Positions 14,665 to 22,556 of a stretch of DNA of 22,933 nucleotides are shown piece by piece (the stretch's first letter is position 1; each line of letters starts with the position of its first letter). Source of the DNA: an uncultured Pedobacter sp. Lineage in GTDB: Bacteria > Bacteroidota > Bacteroidia > Sphingobacteriales > Sphingobacteriaceae. The DNA lies in assembly GCF_946479715.1 (NCBI RefSeq), contig NZ_CAMLHF010000078.1, positions 1 to 22,933 of the forward strand. Direction: 5' to 3'. Below the pieces are notes generated by a model that was not told the origin of the DNA, did no database searches, and worked only from the letters and a program-made list of their open reading frames with translations. The translations under genes were made by a program, and so were the position numbers.

Positions 14665-15651
14665 ATGAAAGAAATTAAATGGGGTATTATAGGTTGCGGA
14701 GACGTAACTGAAGTGAAAAGTGGTCCTGCTTTTAATAAGGTTCCAAATTCATCTCTTGTTGCTGTAATGCGAAGGGATGCAGCAAAAGCCCAGGATTATG
14801 CATTTAGACACAATGTATCTAGATGGTATGATAATGCAGAAAAATTAATTAATGACCCTGAGGTAAATGCTATTTATATAGCAACCCCACCTTTACAGCA
14901 TGAGGAATATACGTTGCTCTCTTTGGCTGCAGGAAAGCCTGTTTATGTAGAAAAACCTATGACGTTAAATGCTGAATCGGCTTTGAGAATGAAAAATGCG
15001 GCAATTGATTTTAATGTTAAATTATGTGTAGCACATTACCGCAGAGAACAACCAATGTTTTTAAAGGTAAAGCAATTGTTGTTGGATAAAGTGATTGGCG
15101 ATATCAGGTTTGTTCAATTGCAAATGCTTCAATCTCGGGCACATAATTTAATTGCCAGCACTGAAACTAGCTGGCGACTTGACCCATCTATTTCTGGAGG
15201 TGGCCTTTTCCATGATCTTGCACCTCATCAGTTAGATTTAATGATTTATTACTTTGGTAAAGTAAGTAGGTCATCAGGCATTTCAATAAACCAATCAAAA
15301 GAGTATTCTGCAGACGATCTTGTTGTCGGACAAATTTTGTTTGAAAACGGAGTGGTATTTAATGGAACCTGGTGTTTTACGGTATCTGAAGCCGACAAGA
15401 GGGATATTTGTGAAATAACCGGCTCAACTGGTAAAATAAGTTTTCCGGTGTTTGGAAATAAGATTACCCTTAAAAAGGATGGTTATGAAGAAGAATTTAT
15501 TTTTGAGCCACTGCGGCATGTTCAACAACCAATGATTGAGCGTGTAACAGCTTATCTTTTGGGTAATGAGGATAACCCATGTTCAGCAGAACAGGCAATA
15601 TTATCTATGGAGTTAATGGATAGCTTTACAAAAAATGGGGGATTATTTTAA
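14665..15651 (+). CDS. Gfo/Idh/MocA-family NAD(P)-dependent oxidoreductase
   Basis: 328 residues. The N-terminal Rossmann fold shows IKWGIIGCGDVTEVK (Gly10, Gly12), and NAIYIATPP then VYVEKPMTLN with the catalytic Lys97 in EKP. The C-terminal alpha/beta substrate domain includes SGGGLFHDLAPHQLDLMIYYFG, with Asp184 and His188 in the usual active-site place. Family members oxidise or reduce sugars, inositols and related alcohols. No sugar uptake or catabolic genes are adjacent, so the substrate is unknown. Cytoplasmic. A 7-bp inverted repeat, tattgcc (14624-14630) with ggcaata (14654-14660), sits just upstream of the ATG and could affect expression. Confidence 0.93.
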   Translation: MKEIKWGIIGCGDVTEVKSGPAFNKVPNSSLVAVMRRDAAKAQDYAFRHNVSRWYDNAEKLINDPEVNAIYIATPPLQHEEYTLLSLAAGKPVYVEKPMTLNAESALRMKNAAIDFNVKLCVAHYRREQPMFLKVKQLLLDKVIGDIRFVQLQMLQSRAHNLIASTETSWRLDPSISGGGLFHDLAPHQLDLMIYYFGKVSRSSGISINQSKEYSADDLVVGQILFENGVVFNGTWCFTVSEADKRDICEITGSTGKISFPVFGNKITLKKDGYEEEFIFEPLRHVQQPMIERVTAYLLGNEDNPCSAEQAILSMELMDSFTKNGGLF

Positions 15652-15722
15652 CTAAAATAGTTGTCATTTTATTTTATTAAAACTAAAATTATTAGTATTA
15701 TTGTGCATTAATAAAATGTATT

Positions 15723-16574
15723 ATGGTACTAATTAATGATATCTTTTTCGACAAAGTTGAGGTTTCTGGAATATTTGATGATTTAATTAACTCCTCTTGG
15801 GTTAAAAGACTTGGCCGGATCCACCAGAGTGGAGCTATTTTTTTGGTGAACCCAAATATTTGCCACACAAGGCTTGAGCATTCAATAGGAGTAATGCTGT
15901 TGATAAGGCATCTTGGTGGCTCTGAACTTGAGCAAGTTGCTGGGTTACTACATGATATTTCTCATACTGCATTTTCACATGTTGGAGATTACGTGTTTGA
16001 TAATACTGAGGAAAACTATCACGAACAAGTTTTTGAAGAAGTATTGCATTCGTCAGATATTCCTGAAATTCTATCGTGGCATGGATACCATATAGACCAG
16101 ATTATTAAGGGTACTTTTAATATTCTGGAGCAAGCAGCACCAAGACTTTGCGCTGATCGACTTGATTATACTTTAAGAGATTCTTATCACGCCGGCCTTG
16201 TCTCAAGAAGGGAAGTTAAAGATTTTATTAAACATCTTAGTGTTGAAGATGGAATAATTGTTATTGAGAATGCTGAAAAAGCAGAGTGGATTAACAATTT
16301 ATACAAGAAGCTAATTGAGGATGTATTTAATTTGCCCTTACATATTTATGCGAACAGGAAGCTTACTGAACTAATTAAAGCCGGATTACAACGTAACGAA
16401 CTTGTGCGTAATGATCTTTTAAAGGATGATACCTATTTGCTTAACAAGATCAGAAGTACAGCCTCAGGATATGAAGGAGTTAAAGCAATTAAACAACAAA
16501 GGGGCTTTGATGTGTTTGTTAAAAAGGGGATGGGTTTAAAGATGAAGAACCGTCAGCTAAATGCTTTAATTTAA
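15723..16574 (+). CDS. HD-domain metal-dependent phosphohydrolase
   Basis: 283 residues of the HD superfamily branch that contains dGTPase- and SAMHD1-like enzymes. Motifs in order: WVKRLGRIHQSG (the RL.RI.Q.G entry motif), TRLEHSIGV with His53, LLHDISHTAFSH with His77-Asp78, and CADRLDYTLRDSYHAG with the closing Asp145 and substrate-side residues. That gives the full H...HD...D metal set, so hydrolase activity on nucleotides or another phosphoester is likely. It is shorter than typical 400-residue family members, lacking most of the C-terminal region. Gap of 71 bp from the oxidoreductase gene; convergent with the small ORF at 16616-16747. Confidence 0.92.
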   Translation: MVLINDIFFDKVEVSGIFDDLINSSWVKRLGRIHQSGAIFLVNPNICHTRLEHSIGVMLLIRHLGGSELEQVAGLLHDISHTAFSHVGDYVFDNTEENYHEQVFEEVLHSSDIPEILSWHGYHIDQIIKGTFNILEQAAPRLCADRLDYTLRDSYHAGLVSRREVKDFIKHLSVEDGIIVIENAEKAEWINNLYKKLIEDVFNLPLHIYANRKLTELIKAGLQRNELVRNDLLKDDTYLLNKIRSTASGYEGVKAIKQQRGFDVFVKKGMGLKMKNRQLNALI

Positions 16575-16615
16575 TTCCTTGCCAACCTTAATCCCCTATA
16601 TGTTTTAATTGAGCA

Positions 16616-16747
16616 TTAGTGCCCTGAATGATGTGTGTCTTTCTTTTTACGAAAAGTTAAATAGAATGCTGTAACCATAATTATTACGGCTAAAGTAACC
16701 AATACAATTGTGATTTCAAGACCGTGTGCTGACTGATGTTGTTCCAT
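16616..16747 (-). CDS. 43-residue single-span membrane protein
   Basis: A short frame, too small for usual gene-finding cutoffs, from ATG at 16747 to TAA at 16616. It starts MEQHQSAHGLE, has one long hydrophobic stretch (ITIVLVTLAVIIMVTAFYLTF, residues 12-32), then a basic stop-transfer RKKK and a His-rich tail DTHHSGH. This negative-inside-out layout (acidic/neutral head, basic tail) is typical of a real N-out/C-in or tail-anchored protein. Head and tail each carry two or more His, which might bind metal or haem. It is convergent with the HD gene (41 bp) and downstream of the T9SS/fibre unit behind its terminator. No family is recognised. Confidence 0.65.
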   Translation of the reverse strand: MEQHQSAHGLEITIVLVTLAVIIMVTAFYLTFRKKKDTHHSGH

Positions 16748-16791
16748 GATATTAAATTTTGGATGAAGTTAAAAATAAAATAATAGTTCAG

Positions 16792-16835
16792 GGAAAAAAA
16801 AATAAAAACCCGGCCGCAAAATCTGCTAACCGGGT
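16792..16835 (-). terminator. Terminator of the four-gene T9SS/fibre unit
   Basis: On the minus strand the stem ACCCGG...CCGGGT (forward 16808-16813 and 16830-16835) is followed by TTTTATTTTTTTT (forward 16792-16807). It begins 21 bp past the stop codon of the 155-residue gene. Confidence 0.8.
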
Positions 16836-16856
16836 ATTATCTAACCTTTGGATTTA

Positions 16857-17324
16857 TTATGGTTTCTTTTCCTCACCCTGCATAGGCGGAGCTTTTGGAA
16901 TTAATAGCTTACGGCTATCTGTAGCAGATTCTTTGGCATTCCCTTGTGTTGGAGTTGCGTTTGCCTTCTCTGTTTTTACTTCTGTTTTCTCTGGTGCTTC
17001 ACTATCGCTAGATAGTGAGGAAGCTTTGAGTTTAGCAGCAGTAGTGCTTATTCTTGAGGCTTTTGTGTTATTAATGGGCACCCCTCCTTTAAATATAACA
17101 TCCCTGATATTTCCTTTAAATTGTTTGTCGTCAACAGTGGCTCTGCTCTCTCGTTTTTGAGATGATTGAGCGCCATATTTTAAACCGGGTACTGAATTTT
17201 GTTTTAATTGCTTTCCGATGCTTTCACCCGTTTTGTAATCACTCTGTGCTTTTGCAATCGAAGAAAGGAGCAGACAGATAATGATAGTAAATGCTGCAAA
17301 ACAAATTTTATAGATTATTTTCAT
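16857..17324 (-). CDS. Secreted hydrophilic hypothetical protein at end of fibre operon
   Basis: 155 residues with a signal peptide at 1-26 (KIIYKICFAAFTIIICLLL then SSIAKAQSD). The mature part is polar and repetitive in composition: Ser, Lys, Ala, Thr and Glu rich, with SSDSEAPEKTEVKTEK, and a Pro-rich end LIPKAPPMQGEEKKP. One possible ordered patch is FKGNIRDVIFKGGVPINNTK around 70-90. No family is recognised. It starts 16 bp after the fibre gene stop codon and ends at a terminator, so it is the last gene of that unit; a periplasmic or surface helper of the fibre is inference only. Confidence 0.7.
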   Translation of the reverse strand: MKIIYKICFAAFTIIICLLLSSIAKAQSDYKTGESIGKQLKQNSVPGLKYGAQSSQKRESRATVDDKQFKGNIRDVIFKGGVPINNTKASRISTTAAKLKASSLSSDSEAPEKTEVKTEKANATPTQGNAKESATDSRKLLIPKAPPMQGEEKKP

Positions 17325-17340
17325 GTCTTTAATACTTAAA

Positions 17341-20300
17341 CTATTTTACACTAACTAATACATTGATTTTTCCAACTGATTGATTATTGTAAGGCTGTAA
17401 TGCCTTACCTAATACTTGTCCTATTTTGACTTTATCTGGATCTGCTTTCATTGCAACGCCAGCAATAGAAGAGGTAACCAAAAGGTCACCTCTTGAAATC
17501 ACACCTCCCTCTAAACATACTTTTGTTGGTAATACACCTATTACACCCATTGGAACCTGACCTTTTAAATCGCTGTCTATGTGTTCTTCAGTTAACAATA
17601 CCCCAGGTCTTGTGGCATAAACCCCCGCAACTAATACAGAGTATGGCTCAGATGATTTTTCAACCGATCTATCTTTTTCTGTTGAAATAACCAATATATC
17701 TCCGGGTTCATAACTAGAAACAAGACCTGTTACTTCAAAAGATTCGGCAAGATCGGCACCGCCAACCTGGGTGCCTCCATTAAAGAAACCTCTTCCAGCT
17801 GCATTAATACGAGCTACATTAACTGTACCTGGGTTGCCACTTTTAAAAACGGCGATTGAACCATTACTGTGCTGTTCAACAGTTAGCACAGGATTAGTGT
17901 TTCCACTATTAAAATTAACAAGTCGGGCAGCTCTTCCGGTACTGAAATTAGGAGTCCATGCAAATAGCGCATTTCCGCTACCATCGGCAGTGGTTTCAAC
18001 TCCATCACCAGAATTGGATGCGTTAGCTGTAATACCATTTCCATTTCCATCTGCAATTGCAATAAGTGCTGGTCCATTACCTGCAGGATTAGACGCATGG
18101 AATAAGCCTGCAAAACCGCCTGTTCCAGAGGAAATACCATAAATTCCTGCGGTTCCGAAATTTGCGAACTGTGAATTTACTTCACCTCTTACTGCTGGGG
18201 AGGTACCGGTGATACGATCTACTTTAAAGTTACCCGCAATACCATTTCCGACAGTAGTAACTGTAATTGCGTCGCTTGTATTATCCTCATTAAAGATACG
18301 GAACCTGCCCGCCCGGCCCATAGCAAATGTAGGAACCCAGGCATAAAGCGCATCACCCGTGCCGTTAACACTTGTTTCTACACCATTACCTAGTTTTTCT
18401 GCATTGGCTGTTATCGCATTGCCATTCCCATCAGCTAATGATACTAATGCAGGACCATTTCCTGCCGCATTTGATGCATGAAACAAGCCGGCAAAACCGC
18501 CTGTTCCGGAAGCAGTACCATAAACGGCTGCAGCACCAAAGTTTCCGAAAATGGTATTTACTTCTGATCTTACACCTGCCGCAACACTATTGGTATTATT
18601 TACCAGAAAAGAAGCTGCATTCCCTTGTGTATTATCCGGGATGTTTCCGTTACCATTGGTTTCTACTTCAAATGTATTTCCAGCGGTATTTGTTTGATTG
18701 ACATTTTCAAATCTTCCACCCCGGCCAGTACTGCCATTTAATCCAACCTGTCCAAAAACCCCAATACCATTACCTGTTGTATTTGTTGCTATGAATCCTC
18801 TAACACCATATCCACCTCCATCATTACGGCCTACCACTGCACCAGCTATATCGCTGGTTGTACGGCCAACCACAGCTTCTCCGGCGCCATTGTTGTCGCC
18901 TATTATTCCTGCAGATGTTTGCGCACTTGTAACGCCGTGTACAGCAAAGCCTGATCCTGTGCTACTAAAAATGCCTTTTCCAGATCCTGAACTGGATACA
19001 TTAATTACAGTTCCATTACCAACTGTAGAGGCATTTAATGCACTGTTATTATTAGCGTTGTTAAAGATTGAAATATTTGCTGGAATACCATTATTACTAG
19101 TGGCAGTGAGGCCCGTTCCTGTATTGCTATTGGCATATACACCTGTTCCATTTCCTGAAGCATTCCCATATACACCAAGACCACTAGGAGTTACTCCGTA
19201 TACACCCCAACCGCTACCAGCTTGAGATCCCCATACTCCAATACCTAGTCCCCCAGTTCCATTGTTTATGCCCCGAACAGCACTTGAGAAACCTCCAGGA
19301 GTTGTTGAGGTAATTGTACCGCGTACGCCAACAATACTAGCGGCAGCGCTTGAGCTGCTACCATCTATCGCGGCTCCATCACCAACAGTACTTGCCGTGA
19401 GTGCACTATTGGTATTTGCATTATTAGCAATCGAAAAATTGCCTGCGATACCATTTTGACTGGCCCCGTTTATTCCTATACCCGTATTACTGTTTCCAAA
19501 AACACCATATCCTGCACCAGATGAATTACCATATACACCAAGACCGTTAGGTGTTACACCATATACACCCCAACCAGATCCGGCATGAGAACCCCAAAGA
19601 CCTATGCCTAAACCACCAGTTCCATTGTTAATGCCGCGAACTGCGCTTGAAAACCCTCCGGGCGTGGTAGAGTTAATAATTCCACGTATAGCAGCTATGC
19701 TGCTTGTTGTACTTGTGCTGGTTCCCTCTATAGAAGTTCCGTCTCCGGCGTTATTAATTGCGAACAAAGTAGCCGCATTATTTTCGTTTGCATTAAATGG
19801 TAGCACGAAACCGCCACCGCCAATCGCTCCTGGAGCCCAGGATACACCGTTGAATTTCAATACATCGTTTAAGACTGGAACAGCTGCATCAATTGGTTTT
19901 GTTTGCAGTGCAGCTACAACCGGGTTAGGGTAGGTGCCAGATAAATCGCCACCGGCAGGAAGACCATTTATTTCGCCAGGAATTCCTTGTGGACCTTGTG
20001 GTCCTGCTGGACCAATAGGTCCAACAGCTCCAGGATTACCCATTGCTCCGGCAAGTCCGGCAATACCTTGATCACCTTTATCTCCTTTTAAGCCTTGTGG
20101 TCCAGCTGGTCCAATAGGTAGAACAGCGGCAGGATTAACCAATGCGCCGGCAGGGCCAGCAGGCCCTATTGCACCTGCAACTCCCGCAGCTCCTGCCGAG
20201 CCTGTTTCACCTTTATCTCCTTTTATTCCGGCAATCCCCTGTATACCCTGTGGTCCTGCTGGGCCAGCTGGACCGGGATTTCCTGATGCTGCATATAGTG

Positions 20301-20685
20301 CATAAGGAACACTCATTAATTGTGTATTCCCAAGTGCATTATATGAACCACCGCCAACAGCAAGTTCGACCTTAGCAAACTGATTGGCATTTTGCCACGG
20401 AATTGCAGCAAATGTACCAGTGCCAGGTGTTCCTTTACCTATTTGTAAAGTAAACAACCCCAATTGGTTCGTATTTGTCAAATGTTCTTCCATGTACTGA
20501 ACAGGGCCGTTTGCTGAACCCCCTAAAACGGAGATCTTAACTTTTACAGCTTGATTTGAGAGGACTGTACCATTGGTATTTCTGGCAACTGCCTGGTAAT
20601 TTATCCCTTTAAAACCATCTTGAGCGCTGGCCCATTGCAGTCCTGCAAAAAGAATAAATACTAGAGTAAAAATTGTACTTCTCAT
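17341..20685 (-). CDS. Large secreted fibre-like protein with collagen-like blocks and tandem repeats
   Basis: 1114 residues. Domains in order: signal peptide 1-21 (QWASAQD); N-terminal domain 22-134 of the type FKGINYQAVARNTNGTVL, found at the start of many large Bacteroidota surface proteins; two collagen-like blocks of 16 Gly-X-Y triplets each (135-182, 192-239) split by VNPAAVLPI; a connector (240-300); Gly/Asn/Ser-rich repeats of 121 residues (332-452, 453-573) and of 127 residues (705-831, 832-950); a C-terminal domain (977-1114) with ADLAESFEVTG, YEPGDILVIS, VLVAGVYATRPGVL and SRGDLLVTSS, resembling the end domains of phage and bacterial fibre proteins. The repeats look like a beta-rich shaft. 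It lacks a T9SS sorting domain and a lipobox. The gene lies 22 bp after the PorV gene, so export or surface display by that system is plausible. Confidence 0.9.
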   Translation of the reverse strand: MRSTIFTLVFILFAGLQWASAQDGFKGINYQAVARNTNGTVLSNQAVKVKISVLGGSANGPVQYMEEHLTNTNQLGLFTLQIGKGTPGTGTFAAIPWQNANQFAKVELAVGGGSYNALGNTQLMSVPYALYAASGNPGPAGPAGPQGIQGIAGIKGDKGETGSAGAAGVAGAIGPAGPAGALVNPAAVLPIGPAGPQGLKGDKGDQGIAGLAGAMGNPGAVGPIGPAGPQGPQGIPGEINGLPAGGDLSGTYPNPVVAALQTKPIDAAVPVLNDVLKFNGVSWAPGAIGGGGFVLPFNANENNAATLFAINNAGDGTSIEGTSTSTTSSIAAIRGIINSTTPGGFSSAVRGINNGTGGLGIGLWGSHAGSGWGVYGVTPNGLGVYGNSSGAGYGVFGNSNTGIGINGASQNGIAGNFSIANNANTNSALTASTVGDGAAIDGSSSSAAASIVGVRGTITSTTPGGFSSAVRGINNGTGGLGIGVWGSQAGSGWGVYGVTPSGLGVYGNASGNGTGVYANSNTGTGLTATSNNGIPANISIFNNANNNSALNASTVGNGTVINVSSSGSGKGIFSSTGSGFAVHGVTSAQTSAGIIGDNNGAGEAVVGRTTSDIAGAVVGRNDGGGYGVRGFIATNTTGNGIGVFGQVGLNGSTGRGGRFENVNQTNTAGNTFEVETNGNGNIPDNTQGNAASFLVNNTNSVAAGVRSEVNTIFGNFGAAAVYGTASGTGGFAGLFHASNAAGNGPALVSLADGNGNAITANAEKLGNGVETSVNGTGDALYAWVPTFAMGRAGRFRIFNEDNTSDAITVTTVGNGIAGNFKVDRITGTSPAVRGEVNSQFANFGTAGIYGISSGTGGFAGLFHASNPAGNGPALIAIADGNGNGITANASNSGDGVETTADGSGNALFAWTPNFSTGRAARLVNFNSGNTNPVLTVEQHSNGSIAVFKSGNPGTVNVARINAAGRGFFNGGTQVGGADLAESFEVTGLVSSYEPGDILVISTEKDRSVEKSSEPYSVLVAGVYATRPGVLLTEEHIDSDLKGQVPMGVIGVLPTKVCLEGGVISRGDLLVTSSIAGVAMKADPDKVKIGQVLGKALQPYNNQSVGKINVLVSVK
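17836..18573 (-). repeat. Tandem 127-residue repeat (family B) in the fibre gene
   Basis: Residues 705-831 and 832-950 align without gaps at an offset of 127. Shared stretches include GTGGFAGLFHASN, AGNGPAL, ADGNGN and GRA.R. Differences at many other sites show the duplication is old or under diversifying change. Confidence 0.88.
18967..19692 (-). repeat. Tandem 121-residue repeat (family A) in the fibre gene
   Basis: Residues 332-452 and 453-573 align at a constant offset of 121. TTPGGFSSAVRGINNGTGGL and GSGWGVYGVTP occur in both. A partial third unit precedes them at about 302-331 (a GDGTSIEG element related to GDGAAIDG and GNGTVINV). Confidence 0.9.
19969..20283 (-). repeat. Collagen-like Gly-X-Y region, two blocks of 16 triplets
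   Basis: Uninterrupted Gly-X-Y triplets at residues 135-182 and 192-239, 16 in each block, with many GPA, GPQ and GDK triplets. The blocks are parted by nine residues, VNPAAVLPI. Bacterial collagen-like blocks form triple helices, so the protein is probably a trimer. Confidence 0.95.
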
Positions 20686-20707
20686 AGCTTATGATTTTAA
20701 ATACTTT

Positions 20708-21871
20708 CTATTTTATTAGTTTATTGGTTCCGGGGGTGAAGCATAGCGTAAATCGCATAGAATTTCTTAGCACATAACGATCCTCTGTAGGGAATATATA
20801 GCTTATATCTATTCTTAACGGATTAACATTAAGACCTATACCAGCTGCAAGATGTTGTCTATTGCCCTTCTCAGGGTCTTCGTAGAAATAACCTGTTCTT
20901 ATAAAAAACCGATTGTAGTAAGAAAACTCTAATCCACCTGCAATGGTGAACTCTGATAGTTCTTCCTTAAATCCTCCGGGTGCATCAAATAATGAAGTAA
21001 ACAAAGCACTTGTAACACTTCTGTTTGGGTCTTTACCTTTTTCTATTTCAGTAGTAAAATTACCATCATTATCCTTTTTATATCTTGGAGGGGTAGGCAC
21101 CATTAATTTATTTATGTCGAGCAAAATGGTAAGTCTACTTTCTGGGGCTGCATAGAAATTATAACCAGCGCCCAACCTTAGGTTCATGGGTAAAAAGCTG
21201 GTCTGGCTATCAGAATATTTAAGCTTAGTACCAATATTGCTTAAATTTACGCCCCAGCTAAAACTTCTTGAATAACGGCCATTTTGGAGTTCCCGATTCG
21301 AGTAAATAGATACATCGGCAGCAAAAGCATCTGTTGGGGTGAGCTCTAAATTGTTGTAAGTTCCTTTACCAATATCACTTCTAAAATATCGGGCTGTTAA
21401 GGCCATCCCAAAAGTTTCACCAAATTTGCGTGCATAGCTAGCATCTATACTAAATTCACTAGCCTTGTATTGCTCAATAAGGCTCCCCGTTTCATCTCTA
21501 AAGGCAATTGATCCCAAATCGAGGTATTTAACAGATAATCCAAGCGCTTCTCTATCATTTAATTGCCTGAATGCGGTAAAGTATCCCAGATGAGAATCTT
21601 TGCTGAGCTGTTTCATCCATGGGGTATAGGAAGCGCTAAGGCTCATTTTTTCGCCGAAAGTGATCTTTGCCGGATTGATGTATAACGAATTAGCATCTAC
21701 ATCTAATCCTGTTCCAGCCTCAGCTACTCCTGAGTTCCTGGCATCTGCACTTAGTAATAAAAAGGCAGCCCCACTTTGAACTACTCTGTTGTCTTGTTGC
21801 GCAAAACTACCCTGGTACCAACATACCAGACAAGCCAAAAGGCCTGTAGCAAGGTAAATGTTTGTTTTCAT
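20708..21871 (-). CDS. porV: PorV-type type IX secretion outer-membrane protein
   Basis: 387 residues with a signal peptide at 1-24 (GSFAQQ). The sequence follows the PorV (LptO) pattern of FadL-like T9SS barrels: AAFLLLSADARNSGVAEAGTG, DANSLYINPAKITFGEK, ASYTPWMKQLSKDSHLGYFTAF (82-102), DAPGGFKEEL (296-305), GYFYEDPEKGNRQ (327-339) and the closing ISYIFPTEDR.VLRNSMRFTL. PorV carries cargo from the translocon to the PorU sortase and binds sorting domains. Its usual partner porU is not in the window, so this could be a paralogue dedicated to the neighbouring surface proteins; the symbol is therefore tentative. It begins 4 bp after the T9SS-CTD gene and precedes the fibre gene by 22 bp. Confidence 0.82.
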   Translation of the reverse strand: MKTNIYLATGLLACLVCWYQGSFAQQDNRVVQSGAAFLLLSADARNSGVAEAGTGLDVDANSLYINPAKITFGEKMSLSASYTPWMKQLSKDSHLGYFTAFRQLNDREALGLSVKYLDLGSIAFRDETGSLIEQYKASEFSIDASYARKFGETFGMALTARYFRSDIGKGTYNNLELTPTDAFAADVSIYSNRELQNGRYSRSFSWGVNLSNIGTKLKYSDSQTSFLPMNLRLGAGYNFYAAPESRLTILLDINKLMVPTPPRYKKDNDGNFTTEIEKGKDPNRSVTSALFTSLFDAPGGFKEELSEFTIAGGLEFSYYNRFFIRTGYFYEDPEKGNRQHLAAGIGLNVNPLRIDISYIFPTEDRYVLRNSMRFTLCFTPGTNKLIK

Positions 21872-21875
21872 AAGT

Positions 21876-22376
21876 TTATTGTATTACCAGTTTCTCTGAA
21901 TAGGTTCTTCTGCTGGCTGTTAGAACTACATAATATAAGCCCGAAGGATAACCAGCTAAAGGCAGAATATAGTTTGCTTTGCCCGCTAGCATTTTTAATG
22001 AGATATTTCTCACGGTTTGGCCTGCATTATTTACCAGTTGTATGTTTACCATATCGTCCATTACCAGATCAAACTCAAGTTTGGTTTGGCTATTGGCCGG
22101 GTTTGGATAAACAATGAAACCCGTTATAAGAGGGGCTTGCGGTTCGGGGACACTACCATTAACTTCTGGTTGTTGGAAGCCTTGTGTTACCAATAAGGGA
22201 GAGTTTTCCATGGCTGTTACCAAAACCTCACCTATAGTGTACTGGAAAATAGTATTATTGATCTCTGCTGAGCCACCCGTGCTGGCTATGACTGAGCGCT
22301 GAAGTTCTACCTGCTGCGCGTTTGCCACAGCAGTAAAACCGAGCATGCCAAATATTGGCAAATATCTTTTTTTCAT
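21876..22376 (-). CDS. Secreted protein with T9SS type A sorting domain
   Basis: 166 residues: signal peptide 1-20 (TAVANAQQ), a short N-terminal part 21-80 with TIGEVLVTAMENSPLLVTQGFQQP, and a C-terminal sorting domain at about 87-166. The latter has the type A hallmarks FIVYPNPANSQTKLEF, then a GLYYVVL-type strand and the end SEKLVIQ. The T9SS recognises this domain and moves the protein over the outer membrane. The N-terminal part is so small that the protein may be a cargo or adaptor rather than an enzyme; similar small IGEV...TQGFQQP proteins recur in Bacteroidota next to large surface proteins. First gene of the unit, with PorV 4 bp behind. Confidence 0.9.
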   Translation of the reverse strand: MKKRYLPIFGMLGFTAVANAQQVELQRSVIASTGGSAEINNTIFQYTIGEVLVTAMENSPLLVTQGFQQPEVNGSVPEPQAPLITGFIVYPNPANSQTKLEFDLVMDDMVNIQLVNNAGQTVRNISLKMLAGKANYILPLAGYPSGLYYVVLTASRRTYSEKLVIQ

Positions 22377-22405
22377 CGAGAGAGGGATTAATTGTAGATA
22401 TAGCT

Positions 22406-22413
22406 CAAAATTA
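22406..22413 (-). promoter_or_regulatory. Candidate -7 element (TAnnTTTG) for the T9SS/fibre unit
   Basis: The minus strand reads TAATTTTG, a full match to the TAnnTTTG consensus, 29 bp before the first gene's ATG. No clear -33 TTTG is visible, so the call is tentative. The 180-bp spacer to the permease gene holds no other clear feature. Confidence 0.3.
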
Positions 22414-22556
22414 CATAGAAGTGATATTGGGTTGTGCTAGGAGTAAGCAACATGTAAAATCAACTAATTGAAATGCGATTATTAATTAGCAAACTGCATC
22501 CTCAAAAAGGATAATATATCAATTTGTACTCTGTTAACTAAAATAAGAAGACTATG

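Noticed and set aside
17836..19692. Repeated sequence that could be mistaken for a CRISPR array or a mobile repeat.
   Set aside because: Repeat units are over 360 bp, in frame and inside one coding gene, with no short direct repeats separated by unique spacers.
17771..19933. Long plus-strand frames opposite the fibre gene (for example 18698-19225), rich in Pro and Leu.
   Set aside because: They are antisense reading of Gly/Asn/Ser repeat codons; composition follows from the repeats, there is no start context, and the minus-strand gene explains the region fully.
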